This document shows, piece by piece, positions 18,319-26,887 of a stretch of 64,000 nt of DNA. The DNA comes from Parvularcula mediterranea (lineage in GTDB: Bacteria > Pseudomonadota > Alphaproteobacteria > Caulobacterales > Parvularculaceae), in contig NZ_JABFCX010000002.1 in NCBI RefSeq assembly GCF_013085255.1, positions 858,501 through 922,500 on the forward strand, read 5' to 3'. Positions within the stretch are counted from its first letter, which is position 1. Every line of letters starts with the position of its first letter. The translations under genes were made by a program, and so were the position numbers. The notes beneath the pieces are model-generated. The model did not search any database, had not been told where the DNA came from, and saw nothing but the letters and a program-made list of their open reading frames with translations.

Positions 18319-18429
18319 TCTTTTGCCTCACGCGCCGGTGGCGCTCCGGCGGGGCGGGCCTGACCGGCCCGGACACCCAACTGGGTGCCTTCGAGCGGAG
18401 AAGTCGTTTCGGCGCGTAGCTCACATTAT

Positions 18430-18454
18430 AGCCCCGCTTCGGCGGGGCTTTTTC
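18430..18454 (+). terminator. Rho-independent terminator after sdhA
   Basis: Stem AGCCCCGC-ttcg-GCGGGGCT followed by TTTTTCTTT. It lies 112 bases downstream of the sdhA stop and before the next gene, supporting a separate sdhCDA transcript. Confidence 0.85.
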
Positions 18455-18530
18455 TTTGGTAAGTTGGGTACCCTTGGCGCTCGGCGCCGTTCTCGTTAGT
18501 CTCGCAACTCAATCACATGAGGGATGCGCC

Positions 18531-19169
18531 ATGCTCTCCGTCCTGCTTCTTGCTGCTGCCATGACCACCCAGGCTGCCGATACCGGCGATGCCTACCGCG
18601 CGTGCGTGGACATCAAGCGCAGCCGAGCTCGCCTCGCCTGCTACGACGAGGCGGCCAGCAAGGATGCGGTCCTGATCGCTGAGGCGGAAGCGGTAGCCGA
18701 AGAGGCCCGCCTCGCAGCAGAAGCCGCCGAGGCCGCAGCACAAGCTGCTCGGGTTGAGCAGGCAGCGACGAGCCCGGCACCCATCACCACGCCGGCCCCC
18801 AACATCGAAGACGAAGACCTCGCCGCAGCTCAGGCACGCGCCGCTGCCGCGGAACGCCGGGCCCAAGAGGCCGAGAGAGAACTGCAGGAAGCGCGCGCCC
18901 GCGCCGACAAGATCGAGCGCGACAACACCCCCATCCCTTCGCAGTTCACCGCTGGCGTCGACGCCATCGGCTTTGGCCCCTCCGGCGAGATGATCCTCCT
19001 CCTCGACGATGGCATGGTCTGGCGCCAGATCCGCGCCGACGGGACGATCCCCGAGAAGAACGCGCGCTTCGTGAAGCAGGTGAAGGTGACCCAAGGGGCG
19101 CTCGGCAGCTGGCGCATGAAGCTGATGCCGCTCAACAAGACGATCAAGGTGCGCCCGCGGGAAGACTGA
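18531..19169 (+). CDS. Hypothetical exported coiled-coil protein with RLACYD motif
   Basis: A 212-residue protein of unknown function. A signal peptide (MLSVLLLAAAMTTQAAD) is followed by CVDIKRSRARLACYDEAA, the Cys...RLxCYD element seen at the N-terminus of many exported proteins, including VasI-type ones. An Ala/Glu-rich coiled coil follows (~55-145, interrupted by a Pro-rich link), then a C-terminal beta domain (LLLDDGMVWRQIRAD, ending KLMPLNKTIKVRPRE). ATG 18531 has GAGGGA upstream; the frame is open to 18456, but an upstream start would bury the signal peptide. It sits between sdhA and sdhB, behind a terminator, so it is not obviously part of complex II. Confidence 0.75.
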   Translation: MLSVLLLAAAMTTQAADTGDAYRACVDIKRSRARLACYDEAASKDAVLIAEAEAVAEEARLAAEAAEAAAQAARVEQAATSPAPITTPAPNIEDEDLAAAQARAAAAERRAQEAERELQEARARADKIERDNTPIPSQFTAGVDAIGFGPSGEMILLLDDGMVWRQIRADGTIPEKNARFVKQVKVTQGALGSWRMKLMPLNKTIKVRPRED

Positions 19170-19228
19170 CCTTTCGCGGCGCCTCCGTGGCTGGTAACCC
19201 CTCGCCCGCGGAGTAACCGAAGAGCGCC

Positions 19229-20050
19229 ATGGCCACGCCCCAGATCAGCTGCCCCCTTTGTCAGCACCCTGACAGAAGCCTCGCTGCCAGCTGGAGCGAC
19301 TGGGAGGCGAGCCTCGATCACCGCGAGGATGGCCCGATGCGCCTCGAGGCTGGAAAGGCCTGCGGCGTGGCAGACGATGCGCCGGACCTGATGGAATGCG
19401 AGGCCTGCGGCTCGGTCGGCATGAGCCTCATCCCGACCCGCGACCAGCTGGGCCAATTCTACGCCAGCTACCACATGACCGGCGGTTTCGTGGACAAGGC
19501 GAAGAAGAAGGTGGCCCGGGCGAGAAAGCGCCTGAGGCTCCTGAACCTCCTCGCGCCGCGCCCCAAGGACGGCCCACGGCGGTTCCTCGAAATCGGCGCC
19601 TCGATCGGCACGGCAGCCGAGGCGGCCCAGCGGTTCGGCTTCGAAGCCCATGCGGTGGAGATCGACAGCGATGCCGTGACGCGCGGCAAGGGCCTCTTCC
19701 CGAAGGTCAGCTTCACCGAAGGCCGCCTCGAGGATGTCGATGGAGAAGGCCGCTTCCACCTTCTTTATGGCGCCGAAGTGATCGAGCATGTGCGCGATCC
19801 CGGCGCTTTTCTCGACCATTGCCGGAGGCTCCTGGTGCCCGGCGGCATCCTCTACATGACGACGCCGGACTGTGGGCACAGGCTACGGCCGAAACCTCTC
19901 CTCGATTGGCATTCTGTAAAGCCGCCTGAGCATATCAACCTCTTCACCAAGAAAGGGATGGCGGCGCTCCTCTCCGCCCATGGCTTTGCGCGGCACATGC
20001 TTCCGCCGCACACAAAGCCCGGCATGAGGATCATCGCCTGGCGCGGCTGA
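19229..20050 (+). CDS. Class I SAM-dependent methyltransferase with N-terminal zinc-finger-like cysteines
   Basis: A 273-residue protein. The N-terminus has CPLCQHPD (residues ~7-10) and CEACGSVG (~57-60), two CxxC pairs that may bind zinc. The methyltransferase domain starts with FLEIGASIGTAAEAAQRFG (SAM motif I), has a motif-II-like acidic residue in AVEIDSDAV, and continues with LLYGAEVIEHVRDPGAFL and VPGGILYMTTPD. This matches the Methyltransf_23-type fold often found in small-molecule or surface-sugar pathways. The substrate is unknown. It lies between sdhA and sdhB without an obvious link to either. Confidence 0.85.
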   Translation: MATPQISCPLCQHPDRSLAASWSDWEASLDHREDGPMRLEAGKACGVADDAPDLMECEACGSVGMSLIPTRDQLGQFYASYHMTGGFVDKAKKKVARARKRLRLLNLLAPRPKDGPRRFLEIGASIGTAAEAAQRFGFEAHAVEIDSDAVTRGKGLFPKVSFTEGRLEDVDGEGRFHLLYGAEVIEHVRDPGAFLDHCRRLLVPGGILYMTTPDCGHRLRPKPLLDWHSVKPPEHINLFTKKGMAALLSAHGFARHMLPPHTKPGMRIIAWRG

Positions 20051-20081
20051 GACCTTCGTAGGGGGCGCGATCATTCGCCCT

Positions 20082-20110
20082 TTGCAACGCAGCCGCGAAA
20101 GGCGTATCTG
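20082..20110 (+). promoter_or_regulatory. Possible independent sdhB promoter
   Basis: TTGCAA at 20082-20087, 17-base spacer, TATCTG at 20105-20110, 42 bases before the sdhB start. It resembles the arrangement upstream of sdhC (TTGCAC-N17-TATCGC). A hairpin of AGGGGGCG and CGCCCT precedes it and may end the methyltransferase transcript. Confidence 0.35.
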
Positions 20111-20152
20111 CCCTTCCAAACACAGCGTTATCAGTGCGGAGCCGCATCACCC

Positions 20153-20974
20153 ATGGTCGAACTCACTCTTCCCCGGAACTCCAAGATCAGCGGAGAGGGC
20201 AAAAAGTACGAGGGCAAGGCTGGCGACAGCGCCGAGATGCGCACCGTCAACATCTACCGCTACGACCCTGACAGCGGCCAGAACCCGCGGGTCGACAGCT
20301 ATAAGATCGACGTCAACGGTATTTCGATGGTGCTCGACCTCCTGATCAAGGTGAAGTCGGACCTCGACCCCACCGTCGCCTTCCGCCGCTCCTGCCGCGA
20401 GGGCGTCTGCGGTTCGTGTGCCTTCAATATCAACGGCAAGAACGGTCTCGCGTGTACGACCGGTCTCGATGAGCTCGGCTCGGGTGACATCAACATCTAC
20501 CCGCTGCCGCACATGCCGGTGGTGAAGGACCTCGTGACGGACCTGACGAAGTTCTACGAGCAGCACGCAGCGATCCAGCCCTTCCTCCAGTCGGACGATG
20601 TCCCTGAAGAAGAGCACCTGCAGAGCCCTGAAGACCGCGAGCATCTCGACGGTCTTTATGAGTGCATTCTGTGTGCGTCCTGTTCGACGGCCTGCCCCTC
20701 CTACTGGTGGAACGGCAACAAGAAAGCCGAAGGCCAGGAAGACCAGGAATATCTCGGCCCGGCGGCGCTCCTTCAGGCCCACCGCTGGATCAAGGACAGC
20801 CGCGACGACAAAACTGACGAGCGGCTCGCCCAGCTGGACGACACCTTCAAGCTCTACCGCTGCCACACGATCATGAACTGCGTGCAGGTCTGCCCGAAGG
20901 GCCTGAACCCTGCGGCTGCGATCTCTGAGATCAAGCGCATGCTGGTCGAGCGGTCGGGTCAGAAGGTGACCTAA
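20153..20974 (+). CDS. sdhB: Succinate dehydrogenase iron-sulfur subunit
   Basis: A 273-residue protein with all three cluster motifs of SdhB. The [2Fe-2S] site is CREGVCGSC plus a further Cys in NGLAC (~residues 80-102), the [4Fe-4S] site is [12 protein letters not shown] (~174-185), and the [3Fe-4S] site is [14 protein letters not shown] (~243-255). It transfers electrons from SdhA to haem and ubiquinone. The gene is about 1.8 kb away from sdhA with two unrelated genes between, and seems to have its own promoter. Its stop codon is inside a terminator-like inverted repeat. Confidence 0.97.
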   Translation: MVELTLPRNSKISGEGKKYEGKAGDSAEMRTVNIYRYDPDSGQNPRVDSYKIDVNGISMVLDLLIKVKSDLDPTVAFRRSCREGVCGSCAFNINGKNGLACTTGLDELGSGDINIYPLPHMPVVKDLVTDLTKFYEQHAAIQPFLQSDDVPEEEHLQSPEDREHLDGLYECILCASCSTACPSYWWNGNKKAEGQEDQEYLGPAALLQAHRWIKDSRDDKTDERLAQLDDTFKLYRCHTIMNCVQVCPKGLNPAAAISEIKRMLVERSGQKVT

Positions 20975-20993
20975 AAGCGCCCGCGCTTTTAGG
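20970..20993 (+). terminator. Hairpin overlapping the sdhB stop codon
   Basis: CCTAAAAGC-gcccgc-GCTTTTAGG forms a stem that includes the TAA of sdhB. The T run sits inside the right arm. It is likely the first of two successive terminators after sdhB. Confidence 0.55.
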
Positions 20994-20995
20994 TC

Positions 20996-21016
20996 ATCCC
21001 GGACTTGATCCGGGAT
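20996..21016. repeat. Dispersed alphaproteobacterial palindrome
   Basis: ATCCCGGA-cttga-TCCGGGAT, preceded by GTC. This palindrome is a familiar intergenic repeat in many alphaproteobacterial genomes. I see one copy in this window. Confidence 0.6.
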
Positions 21017-21051
21017 CTATCAAGCGCAAACGCGTTAGGCATTGGACAGAC

Positions 21052-21076
21052 AAGGGGGCTACGGCCCCCTTTTTTC
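21052..21076 (+). terminator. Rho-independent terminator downstream of sdhB
   Basis: Stem AAGGGGGC-tacg-GCCCCCTT followed by a run of T (21070-21075). It separates sdhB from the DMT transporter gene. Confidence 0.9.
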
Positions 21077-21138
21077 TTGTCTGGGCATCGGCCCGCCCCG
21101 GGTGGCGTCTTGGGCAAGGAAGGCTTACGGGCGATCGC

Positions 21139-22053
21139 ATGCGCTCGCCTTTTCTCCTCGTGACCCTCGCCGTCATGCTTGGCTGCATCCTTGATGCGTT
21201 GGTCAAATATGTGACGCTGGAGACAGCGCTCCTGACGATGACGGCGTGGCGCTTCATCTTTGGCAGCATGATTGCCGGCACCGTTTTCAAGCTCAGCAGG
21301 CAGCCCTTGCCATCGCTCAGGGCCTGGCGGTTTCACATGATGCGCGCCGCGATCCAGACGGTGGCGGTGCTCAGCTTCTTCTGGGCACTGACCCAGCTCG
21401 GCCTGGCGGAAGCCACCGTGCTCGGGTTCACGGGTGCACTGATGATGCCGTGGGTCGCCAAAGTCATTCTCGGTGAGAAGGTCGCGCCGCTGGCCATTCT
21501 TGCGGGACTTCTTGGTTTCGCAGGGGCAGCGATCGCCGTGAGCGCCGCCCCTGACGGAGCGCCCGCCGATGGTAACCGTGTGCTCGGCAGCCTCGCTGCG
21601 CTTCTCGCAGCACTCACCTATGCGGTGGCCGTGGTGCTCCTGAGGCTCAGGACACGGAGCGATACGACGGAGGCTCTGGCCCTCTTCAACAACACGCTGC
21701 CTGCAGGGATCTTCACGGTTGCGCTTGGTGCGTCGGCGATCATCGGGCAGCCGCTCGCGCCGCTCCTGCTACCGGCCAGCGCCCTGCCCTATGTCATTGC
21801 TCTCGGCTTCGTGGGCTTTTCGATCTGGTGGTTCATGTCCTTAGCCTACCGGGATGCCGAGGCGCAGCACCTCGCGCCGTTTGAATATCTCGCGCTGCCG
21901 ATGAGCGCTGGGCTCGGCTACGTATTCTTTTCAGAGGTGCCGGGCTGGCAGCTTTATATCGGCGCACTGATTATTATCGGTGCCTGCCTCGCCGTTGTCT
22001 TCCAAGGCTACTTCAGCAAGACCAAGCGGCCCGTGAGCGACATCCTGACATGA
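21139..22053 (+). CDS. DMT superfamily transporter (EamA domains)
   Basis: A 304-residue membrane protein with about ten transmembrane segments in two EamA repeats (~5-138 and ~150-290). Typical elements include RFIFGSMIAG in the first repeat and ATVLGFTGALMMPWVAKVILGEKV near the end of helices 3-4; the second repeat ends GYVFFSEVPGWQLYIGALIIIGAC. The fold exports metabolites such as amino acids or purines, or imports sugars, and the specific substrate cannot be inferred. It is a single gene closed by an inverted repeat. Confidence 0.9.
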   Translation: MRSPFLLVTLAVMLGCILDALVKYVTLETALLTMTAWRFIFGSMIAGTVFKLSRQPLPSLRAWRFHMMRAAIQTVAVLSFFWALTQLGLAEATVLGFTGALMMPWVAKVILGEKVAPLAILAGLLGFAGAAIAVSAAPDGAPADGNRVLGSLAALLAALTYAVAVVLLRLRTRSDTTEALALFNNTLPAGIFTVALGASAIIGQPLAPLLLPASALPYVIALGFVGFSIWWFMSLAYRDAEAQHLAPFEYLALPMSAGLGYVFFSEVPGWQLYIGALIIIGACLAVVFQGYFSKTKRPVSDILT

Positions 22054-22077
22054 CAAAGGGGCCCGGAGGCCCCTTTG
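22054..22077. terminator. Inverted repeat between convergent genes
   Basis: CAAAGGGGCC-cgga-GGCCCCTTTG, immediately after the DMT transporter stop and 25 bases from the stop of the convergent DUF1134 gene. It has a strong stem but only short T tracts; it probably works in both directions. Confidence 0.65.
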
Positions 22078-22101
22078 CAACTCGCGATCCTTCTTCGGGG
22101 A

Positions 22102-22728
22102 TTAGAACGGGTTGAGGTCACGCTTCGGCGTGAACTTGATGTACTCGACCGAGACGCCAGCCCGCGCGCCAATGCCCGAGCGGAGCGGAACGACGGTCAC
22201 TTCGCCGTTCGACATGGCCTCGCCGCCGACACCGCCGACGAAGTAGACATTTCCGCCGCCACCGGGGAAGCGTTTGAAGATATTCTCCGTAGGCCCCAGA
22301 TTGTAGACGGGGATGAAGACTTTCGAGGCATCGCCGCCAAGGTCGAAGCCAAGGCTCGGGCCCTGCCAGTAGACCTCCACCGGTGCCGTGTTCGGGCGGT
22401 AGAGGAGGCCCTTGCCATAGGTCACGCCGACGCCGACCGCGCCGCCGACTTCCTCACCGGCGATGAAAGCCTGGGGGCGGTCTTCGCGGGCGAAAAGGTT
22501 GTCGACCACCTCAGCCATCTCGGCGGAGAACTGGCCGAACGCGTCCTCGGCCTCATCGACAAGGGTCACCTTGCGATAAGTCGGGTACTGAAAGTCCGTG
22601 CTGACTTCGGGCCGCGCGACGGGGCTTGCCGCCGTCTCGACGGTCGCCTGATTGCCGACGCTGGAGCACGCGGTGGTGGCGAGAAGCGCTGCGCCGAGGG
22701 CTGCTGCGCTGATCATTTTCGTGGGCAT
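22102..22728 (-). CDS. EipA-like lipoprotein (DUF1134)
   Basis: A 208-residue envelope protein. A lipoprotein signal (MPTKMISAAALGAALLATTAC, lipobox TTAC) is followed by a variable linker and the DUF1134 domain: EVGGAVGVGVTYGKGLLY, PVEVYWQGPSLGFDLGGDASKV and NIFKRFPGGGGNVYFVGGVG. The family includes EipA of Brucella, a periplasmic beta-barrel-like protein needed for envelope integrity. Most EipA proteins have an ordinary signal peptide; the lipobox here would tether it. ATG 22728 has GGGAGG upstream. It is monocistronic. Confidence 0.88.
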   Translation of the reverse strand: MPTKMISAAALGAALLATTACSSVGNQATVETAASPVARPEVSTDFQYPTYRKVTLVDEAEDAFGQFSAEMAEVVDNLFAREDRPQAFIAGEEVGGAVGVGVTYGKGLLYRPNTAPVEVYWQGPSLGFDLGGDASKVFIPVYNLGPTENIFKRFPGGGGNVYFVGGVGGEAMSNGEVTVVPLRSGIGARAGVSVEYIKFTPKRDLNPF

Positions 22729-22816
22729 GTTGCCTCCCTATCTGCGGCATTCTGGCCGCGGGGTGATACTTGGCGCATCAACAGCCGTGTTGAAGTGTCC
22801 TCCCGGAAAGGCGGGA

Positions 22817-23794
22817 TCAACTTGTCTTGAGGGCCCTTAACAGCATGGCCGGATCGGCATTGCCTCCCGACAGCGTAATGGCCGTCGTCCGGCCCTTGGT
22901 GGGCACCTTGCCTGTAAGCACCGCCGCCAGCGCCACGGCGCCGCCGGGTTCGACGACTGTCTTGAGCTCGGTGAGTGCAAAGGCCATTGCGGCCAGCGCT
23001 TCCTCATCGGTGACCGTGACGGCCTTGGCATCAAGGCTCCTGAGGATCGGCAGGGTCAGGTGCCCGGGGGTCTCCACCAACAGTGCGTCGCAGATGGACC
23101 CGCCTCGCCGTGTGTTGGTCTCGAGCTGCTCCGACGCCAGCGAGCGGGCCATGTCGTCAAAGCCTTCAGGCTCCACGACCACGATCTCGCAGTCGGGGTA
23201 GGCCTCCCGCACCGCTAATCCCATGCCTGAAGCGAGACCTCCGCCCGAGCAGCAGACGATAAGCTGGCCGATCGGCTCCGCTGCCTGCTCGGTGAGTTCG
23301 AGCCCGGCGGTGCCTTGCCCGGCGATGGTCAGGGGGTGGTCGAAGGGCGGGATGAGCTTGGCGCCGCGTTCTTTTGCCAGCCGACCGGCGATCTCTTCTC
23401 GGCTTTCGGTTTCGCGGTCGTAGAGGATGACTTCGGCCCCGTCCCGCGCGGTCCGCTCACGCTTCGCCTCGGGAGCGTCGGCGGGCATGACGATGGCGGC
23501 AGGGACGTCCGCGAGCTTCGCGGCCCGCGCGACGCCCTGGGCATGGTTGCCCGAGGAATAGGCAACGACGCCGCGCGTCTTCTCCTCCTCGGTCAGGGAC
23601 AGGACGTGGTTGAGCCCGCCGCGCAGCTTGAAGGAGCCTGTGCCCTGGAGGTTCTCGGCCTTGGCGAGAATCCGCCCGCCTGCCGCTTCGTCCAAGGCAG
23701 GCGCGGAGAGGACAGGCGTCCTGACAACGCGGCCTGCGAGGCGTTTCTCGGCGGCCCTGATGTCTTCGATTGTCACGGAGGCGTTGTCAGCCAT
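22817..23794 (-). CDS. Threonine/serine dehydratase family PLP enzyme
   Basis: A 325-residue fold-type II PLP enzyme without a C-terminal ACT domain, so it resembles catabolic threonine dehydratase or serine racemase-like proteins. The PLP lysine is in GTGSFKLRGG, the substrate loop is SSGNHAQGVA, and the phosphate-binding glycine loop is CCSGGGLASG. It likely deaminates L-Thr or L-Ser to 2-oxo acids, possibly with racemase activity. The start at 23794 (MADNASVTIEDIRAAEKRL) fits homologues better than a 13-residue upstream extension. It diverges from zapE, with only 26 bases between the starts. Confidence 0.92.
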   Translation of the reverse strand: MADNASVTIEDIRAAEKRLAGRVVRTPVLSAPALDEAAGGRILAKAENLQGTGSFKLRGGLNHVLSLTEEEKTRGVVAYSSGNHAQGVARAAKLADVPAAIVMPADAPEAKRERTARDGAEVILYDRETESREEIAGRLAKERGAKLIPPFDHPLTIAGQGTAGLELTEQAAEPIGQLIVCCSGGGLASGMGLAVREAYPDCEIVVVEPEGFDDMARSLASEQLETNTRRGGSICDALLVETPGHLTLPILRSLDAKAVTVTDEEALAAMAFALTELKTVVEPGGAVALAAVLTGKVPTKGRTTAITLSGGNADPAMLLRALKTS

Positions 23795-23820
23795 GCCAGC
23801 GGTCCCTAACAGCGCGCGGA

Positions 23821-24951
23821 ATGGCGCAGACACTCGACCAATATCAGGCGCTTCTCAAGAGCGGGAAGCTGCGGGAAGATCCGGCCCAGAGGGAGGCCGC
23901 TGAGCTCCTCGGCAGGCTCGAAGACCGTCTGCGTACGGAGAAGCGGCGCAGCCTTCCCTGGCAGCCGCCGCGCGAGGCAGGCGGCATCTACCTCTATGGC
24001 GGGGTGGGCGCAGGCAAGACCCTGCTGATGGACCTCTTTGCTGACCATGCGCCTGACCTGCCGACGCGGCGGGTCCACTATCACGTGTTCATGGAGGAGA
24101 TGCACAGCTTCATCGCAGGCTGGCGTGACATGGGCGAGAGCGAACGCAGGCGGCACCCTGCCCGTGCGCGGCGGTCGAGCCTTGACGATCCAATCCCCCA
24201 CGCGGCGAAGCAGGCTTTTCAGCAGGCAGAGCTTTTGTGTCTCGACGAGATGCAGGTGACAGACATTGCCGATGCGATGCTCCTCGGGCGTCTCTTCGAG
24301 CAGTATTTCACGCGGGGCGGCACGCTGGTCGTGACGTCGAACCGCCATCCCACTGATCTTTACAAGGACGGCATCAATCGCGAGCTGTTCCTGCCCTTCA
24401 TAAGCATCATCCAAGAGACGCTTGAGGTCCATGAGCTGGCAGCCGCAGAGGACTACCGCCTGTCAGGGCTCCAGAAACACGGGCTCTATTTCTCGCCGCT
24501 CGGGCATGAGGCTGACACGGCGATGGACCGGGCGTTCGAAGCACAGCTGATGGGCAAGGATGCTGTTCCTGACAGCCTGACGGTGCACGGACGGACAATC
24601 CCTCTCGACAGGACAGCAGGCGATGTTGCGCGGGCGAGCTTCTCGGAGCTTTGCGAGCGGCCTCTGGGCGCAGGGGAGTACCTTACCCTCTCACGGCGCT
24701 TCGCGACGGTGTTCCTTGACCGCATCCCGCTGTTGAGCCCTGAGAACGCCGATGCGGCGAGCAGGTTCCGTACACTGATTGATGCACTCTACGACCATCG
24801 CTGCAAGCTCGTGTGCTCTGCCGATGCCGAGCCTGACCAGCTTTACGCATCAGGCAAGCTGGCGTTCGAGTTCGAGCGGACGGCAAGCCGGCTCTTCGAG
24901 ATGCGGTCTGAGGACTACCTCACCCAGTCCCACAGGACGGACGAGGACTAA
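23821..24951 (+). CDS. zapE: AFG1-family ATPase, cell division protein ZapE
   Basis: A 376-residue AAA-type ATPase of the AFG1/ZapE family. Walker A is GGVGAGKTLLMD (~residue 61), and Walker B and sensor regions are in LCLDEMQVTDIADAMLLGRLF and GGTLVVTSNRHPTDLYKDG. ZapE interacts with FtsZ under oxygen-limiting conditions in E. coli; the mitochondrial homologue Afg1 (human LACE1) acts in respiratory-complex quality control. In many Alphaproteobacteria it lies near sdh and mdh genes, as here. ATG 23821 is chosen because homologues begin near this point. Confidence 0.93.
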   Translation: MAQTLDQYQALLKSGKLREDPAQREAAELLGRLEDRLRTEKRRSLPWQPPREAGGIYLYGGVGAGKTLLMDLFADHAPDLPTRRVHYHVFMEEMHSFIAGWRDMGESERRRHPARARRSSLDDPIPHAAKQAFQQAELLCLDEMQVTDIADAMLLGRLFEQYFTRGGTLVVTSNRHPTDLYKDGINRELFLPFISIIQETLEVHELAAAEDYRLSGLQKHGLYFSPLGHEADTAMDRAFEAQLMGKDAVPDSLTVHGRTIPLDRTAGDVARASFSELCERPLGAGEYLTLSRRFATVFLDRIPLLSPENADAASRFRTLIDALYDHRCKLVCSADAEPDQLYASGKLAFEFERTASRLFEMRSEDYLTQSHRTDED

Positions 24952-24953
24952 GC

Positions 24954-25754
24954 CTAGAACGGCGAGACCAGGAAGAAGGGCAGATCCTCGCCCCGCATGG
25001 TGCTCATCATCAGCCAGATGACGAAGACGGCGTAAGCGGCGGCGACGAGCTTCACCAGCCACGCGCCAAGATCCCCCTTGATAATCCGTGACAGGACAAA
25101 CCCGACGGCAGGCACAAAGTGCAACGCGTGGGTCGAGAAGAAGTGCGCAGCCCTGAGGTCCCCGCCCTCGACCCGCCAGCCGAAAAAGCCCTTGCCGTAG
25201 CCTGTGATCGATCCGCCATAATCGTTCATCGGGCTCGTCAGCGGAAAGGCGACGATGATGGTCAGAAGGAAGGTGATCAGGAGGCCCCATCCGATCGACG
25301 AGGCGAAGACAGGGTTCGGCATCTCCCGCTGGGCCCTCAGCACACAGAGCCCTTCGGTTAGGGAGCCGATCAGGAGCACGATCGCGAAGAGGCCTGAAAG
25401 CGGATAAAGGATCGTGTAAAGACCACCGTCAAAATTGAAGTGCGAGCGGATTCCCTGCGCCCCGGCTGACCACAGCCATGCGGACTCGAAGATGATGGCG
25501 ATGGCCACAGCCGCGACGGTGGCCTTGAAGGCGAAGCTCTGCCGCGCCTCCTCCCGCATCCAGCGGGTGAAGAAGGCGAGGGTCAGGAGATAGATGCCGA
25601 GGGATGTGTTGAACTTGATCGACTTAACCCAGTTGCCCTGGCCGTCGACCAAGCGGTCATCGAAATATTCGAGCCCCATGAAGACCGGCACGCTTGCGAG
25701 CAGCAAGAAACCCAGGACCGCATAGACCGGCTGCCGCCTGTAGAGTTCGCGCAT
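24954..25754 (-). CDS. Hypothetical seven-helix membrane protein
   Basis: A 266-residue integral membrane protein with about seven transmembrane segments (~10-28, 50-63, 78-98, 112-135, 153-175, 205-225, 233-253). Polar loops contain YFDDRLVDGQGNWVKSIKFN and SPMNDYGGSITGYGKGFF; several His residues (HFNFDGG, FFSTHALHFVPA) lie at helix ends. I do not recognise the family. ATG has GGAGGATGATCG upstream. The gene ends 2 bases from the zapE stop, on the opposite strand. Confidence 0.7.
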   Translation of the reverse strand: MRELYRRQPVYAVLGFLLLASVPVFMGLEYFDDRLVDGQGNWVKSIKFNTSLGIYLLTLAFFTRWMREEARQSFAFKATVAAVAIAIIFESAWLWSAGAQGIRSHFNFDGGLYTILYPLSGLFAIVLLIGSLTEGLCVLRAQREMPNPVFASSIGWGLLITFLLTIIVAFPLTSPMNDYGGSITGYGKGFFGWRVEGGDLRAAHFFSTHALHFVPAVGFVLSRIIKGDLGAWLVKLVAAAYAVFVIWLMMSTMRGEDLPFFLVSPF

Positions 25755-25812
25755 CGATCATCCTCCCCCTGCAAGAGGGAAGATGATTTGTCGCAGGCAG
25801 TCGCGCAAGCCC

Positions 25813-26415
25813 TTAGGCTTGCTGGCGCCGCTTCCTGATGAGCGCTGCGCCGCCGAGGAACAGGAGCCCCGCGGCAGGGACCGGGATGGCGGCCGTGTCC
25901 ATGGCCTCGACCGAGACATTGTCGATCAGCGCCAGGGGCCCAGTTGTGCGGTTGATGATCCGCAGGACCGTCGAGGTGCCAAGCGCCGTGAAGGTCGCAG
26001 TGCGGGCGTTGTAACCCTGGCTGCCAAAGATGCCGGACAGACTGAGAGCCTGGCCATCGATCTCGACGGAAATGTCTCCCAGAGCGTTATCGATGCTGAA
26101 GGCGTATTCCGCACCGGCCGTCGTGGAGAGGGTCTGGCTGATCGTGCCGAAGGGTGAAGAGGCGGAGAGCGATGTCAGGTCGACAAAGGCCTGACCCGAG
26201 CTCGGCTGAATGCCGTCGGTGGTATTCTTGCCCCAGGCGACCTGCGCCTCGGCCGTCCAGCCGGTCATATTTGTGTCGCCAGGATTGATGACGTCATAGC
26301 CGGCGACAGTGTTGACGTGGTTGCCATCCTCGAAACCGCCATTGGTCACGATGTTGGCGTGTGCCAGACCGAAGGCTGCGCTTACGGATGCTGCGGCCAG
26401 TAGAAGTGATTTCAT
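25813..26415 (-). CDS. Secreted protein with VPVPAA C-terminal sorting-type tail
   Basis: A 200-residue protein. The signal peptide (MKSLLLAAASVSAAFGLAHA) leads into TNGGFEDGNHVN, the NGxFE opening typical of DUF642 or similar beta-sandwich domains. Further features are GWTAEAQVAWGKN, a PSSGQAFVDLTS strand, and a jelly-roll-like second half. The tail is AAIPVPAAGLLFLGGAALI followed by RKRRQQA, a PEP-CTERM-like tripartite sorting signal. Such proteins are exported and cleaved or anchored in exosortase systems. AAGGGGG precedes the ATG. It is the second of three tail-bearing proteins in this window. Confidence 0.75.
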   Translation of the reverse strand: MKSLLLAAASVSAAFGLAHANIVTNGGFEDGNHVNTVAGYDVINPGDTNMTGWTAEAQVAWGKNTTDGIQPSSGQAFVDLTSLSASSPFGTISQTLSTTAGAEYAFSIDNALGDISVEIDGQALSLSGIFGSQGYNARTATFTALGTSTVLRIINRTTGPLALIDNVSVEAMDTAAIPVPAAGLLFLGGAALIRKRRQQA

Positions 26416-26524
26416 GAGACGTCCCCCTTGGATCCAAGGGAAACTCGTTCAAATCTAACGAAAAGTCCAACCTCTTTTTACTTTTGGTTTACGTTGTTCC
26501 TGAGGCAGGAGTCTCTTTGGCACC

Positions 26525-26887
26525 TTAGCGGCTGCGATCCAGCACTGGAGAAAAGCCGCCCATAATCATGCGCTTGCCGTCGAAGGGCATGTTGGCGATT
26601 TTCTCGTCCTTCATCCGTGGATCGTCCATCGCCGATTTCATCGCCTGATCGCGCACCTCTTTTGAGGGCCATTCGAGCCACGAGAAGATGATCGCCTCGC
26701 CCGCCTCGCGCTTCACCGCGAGGGGCATGGACGTAAGCTCTCCGTCCGGCACATCGTCTTCCCAGGCCTCCACATGGCGGAGGCAGCCATGGTCCAGGAA
26801 GACCTTCGCGACCGCCTCTGCGTGCTCGATGAACTCCTGCTTCCGCTCCTTTGGAACAGAGGCCACAAATCCGTCCACATACGTCAT
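26525..26887 (-). CDS. DUF1428 family protein
   Basis: A 120-residue cytoplasmic protein of the DUF1428 family (ferredoxin-like alpha/beta fold): MTYVDGFVASVPKERKQEFI, then DHGCLRHVEAWEDDVPDG, IIFSWLEWPSKEVRDQAM and a C-terminal FDGKRMIMGGFSPV. These small proteins resemble YciI or monooxygenase-like folds and have no assigned reaction. ATG 26887 has GGGAGAA upstream. It is a single gene. The 251 bases between it and the divergent agcS gene hold no recognisable feature. Confidence 0.9.
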   Translation of the reverse strand: MTYVDGFVASVPKERKQEFIEHAEAVAKVFLDHGCLRHVEAWEDDVPDGELTSMPLAVKREAGEAIIFSWLEWPSKEVRDQAMKSAMDDPRMKDEKIANMPFDGKRMIMGGFSPVLDRSR

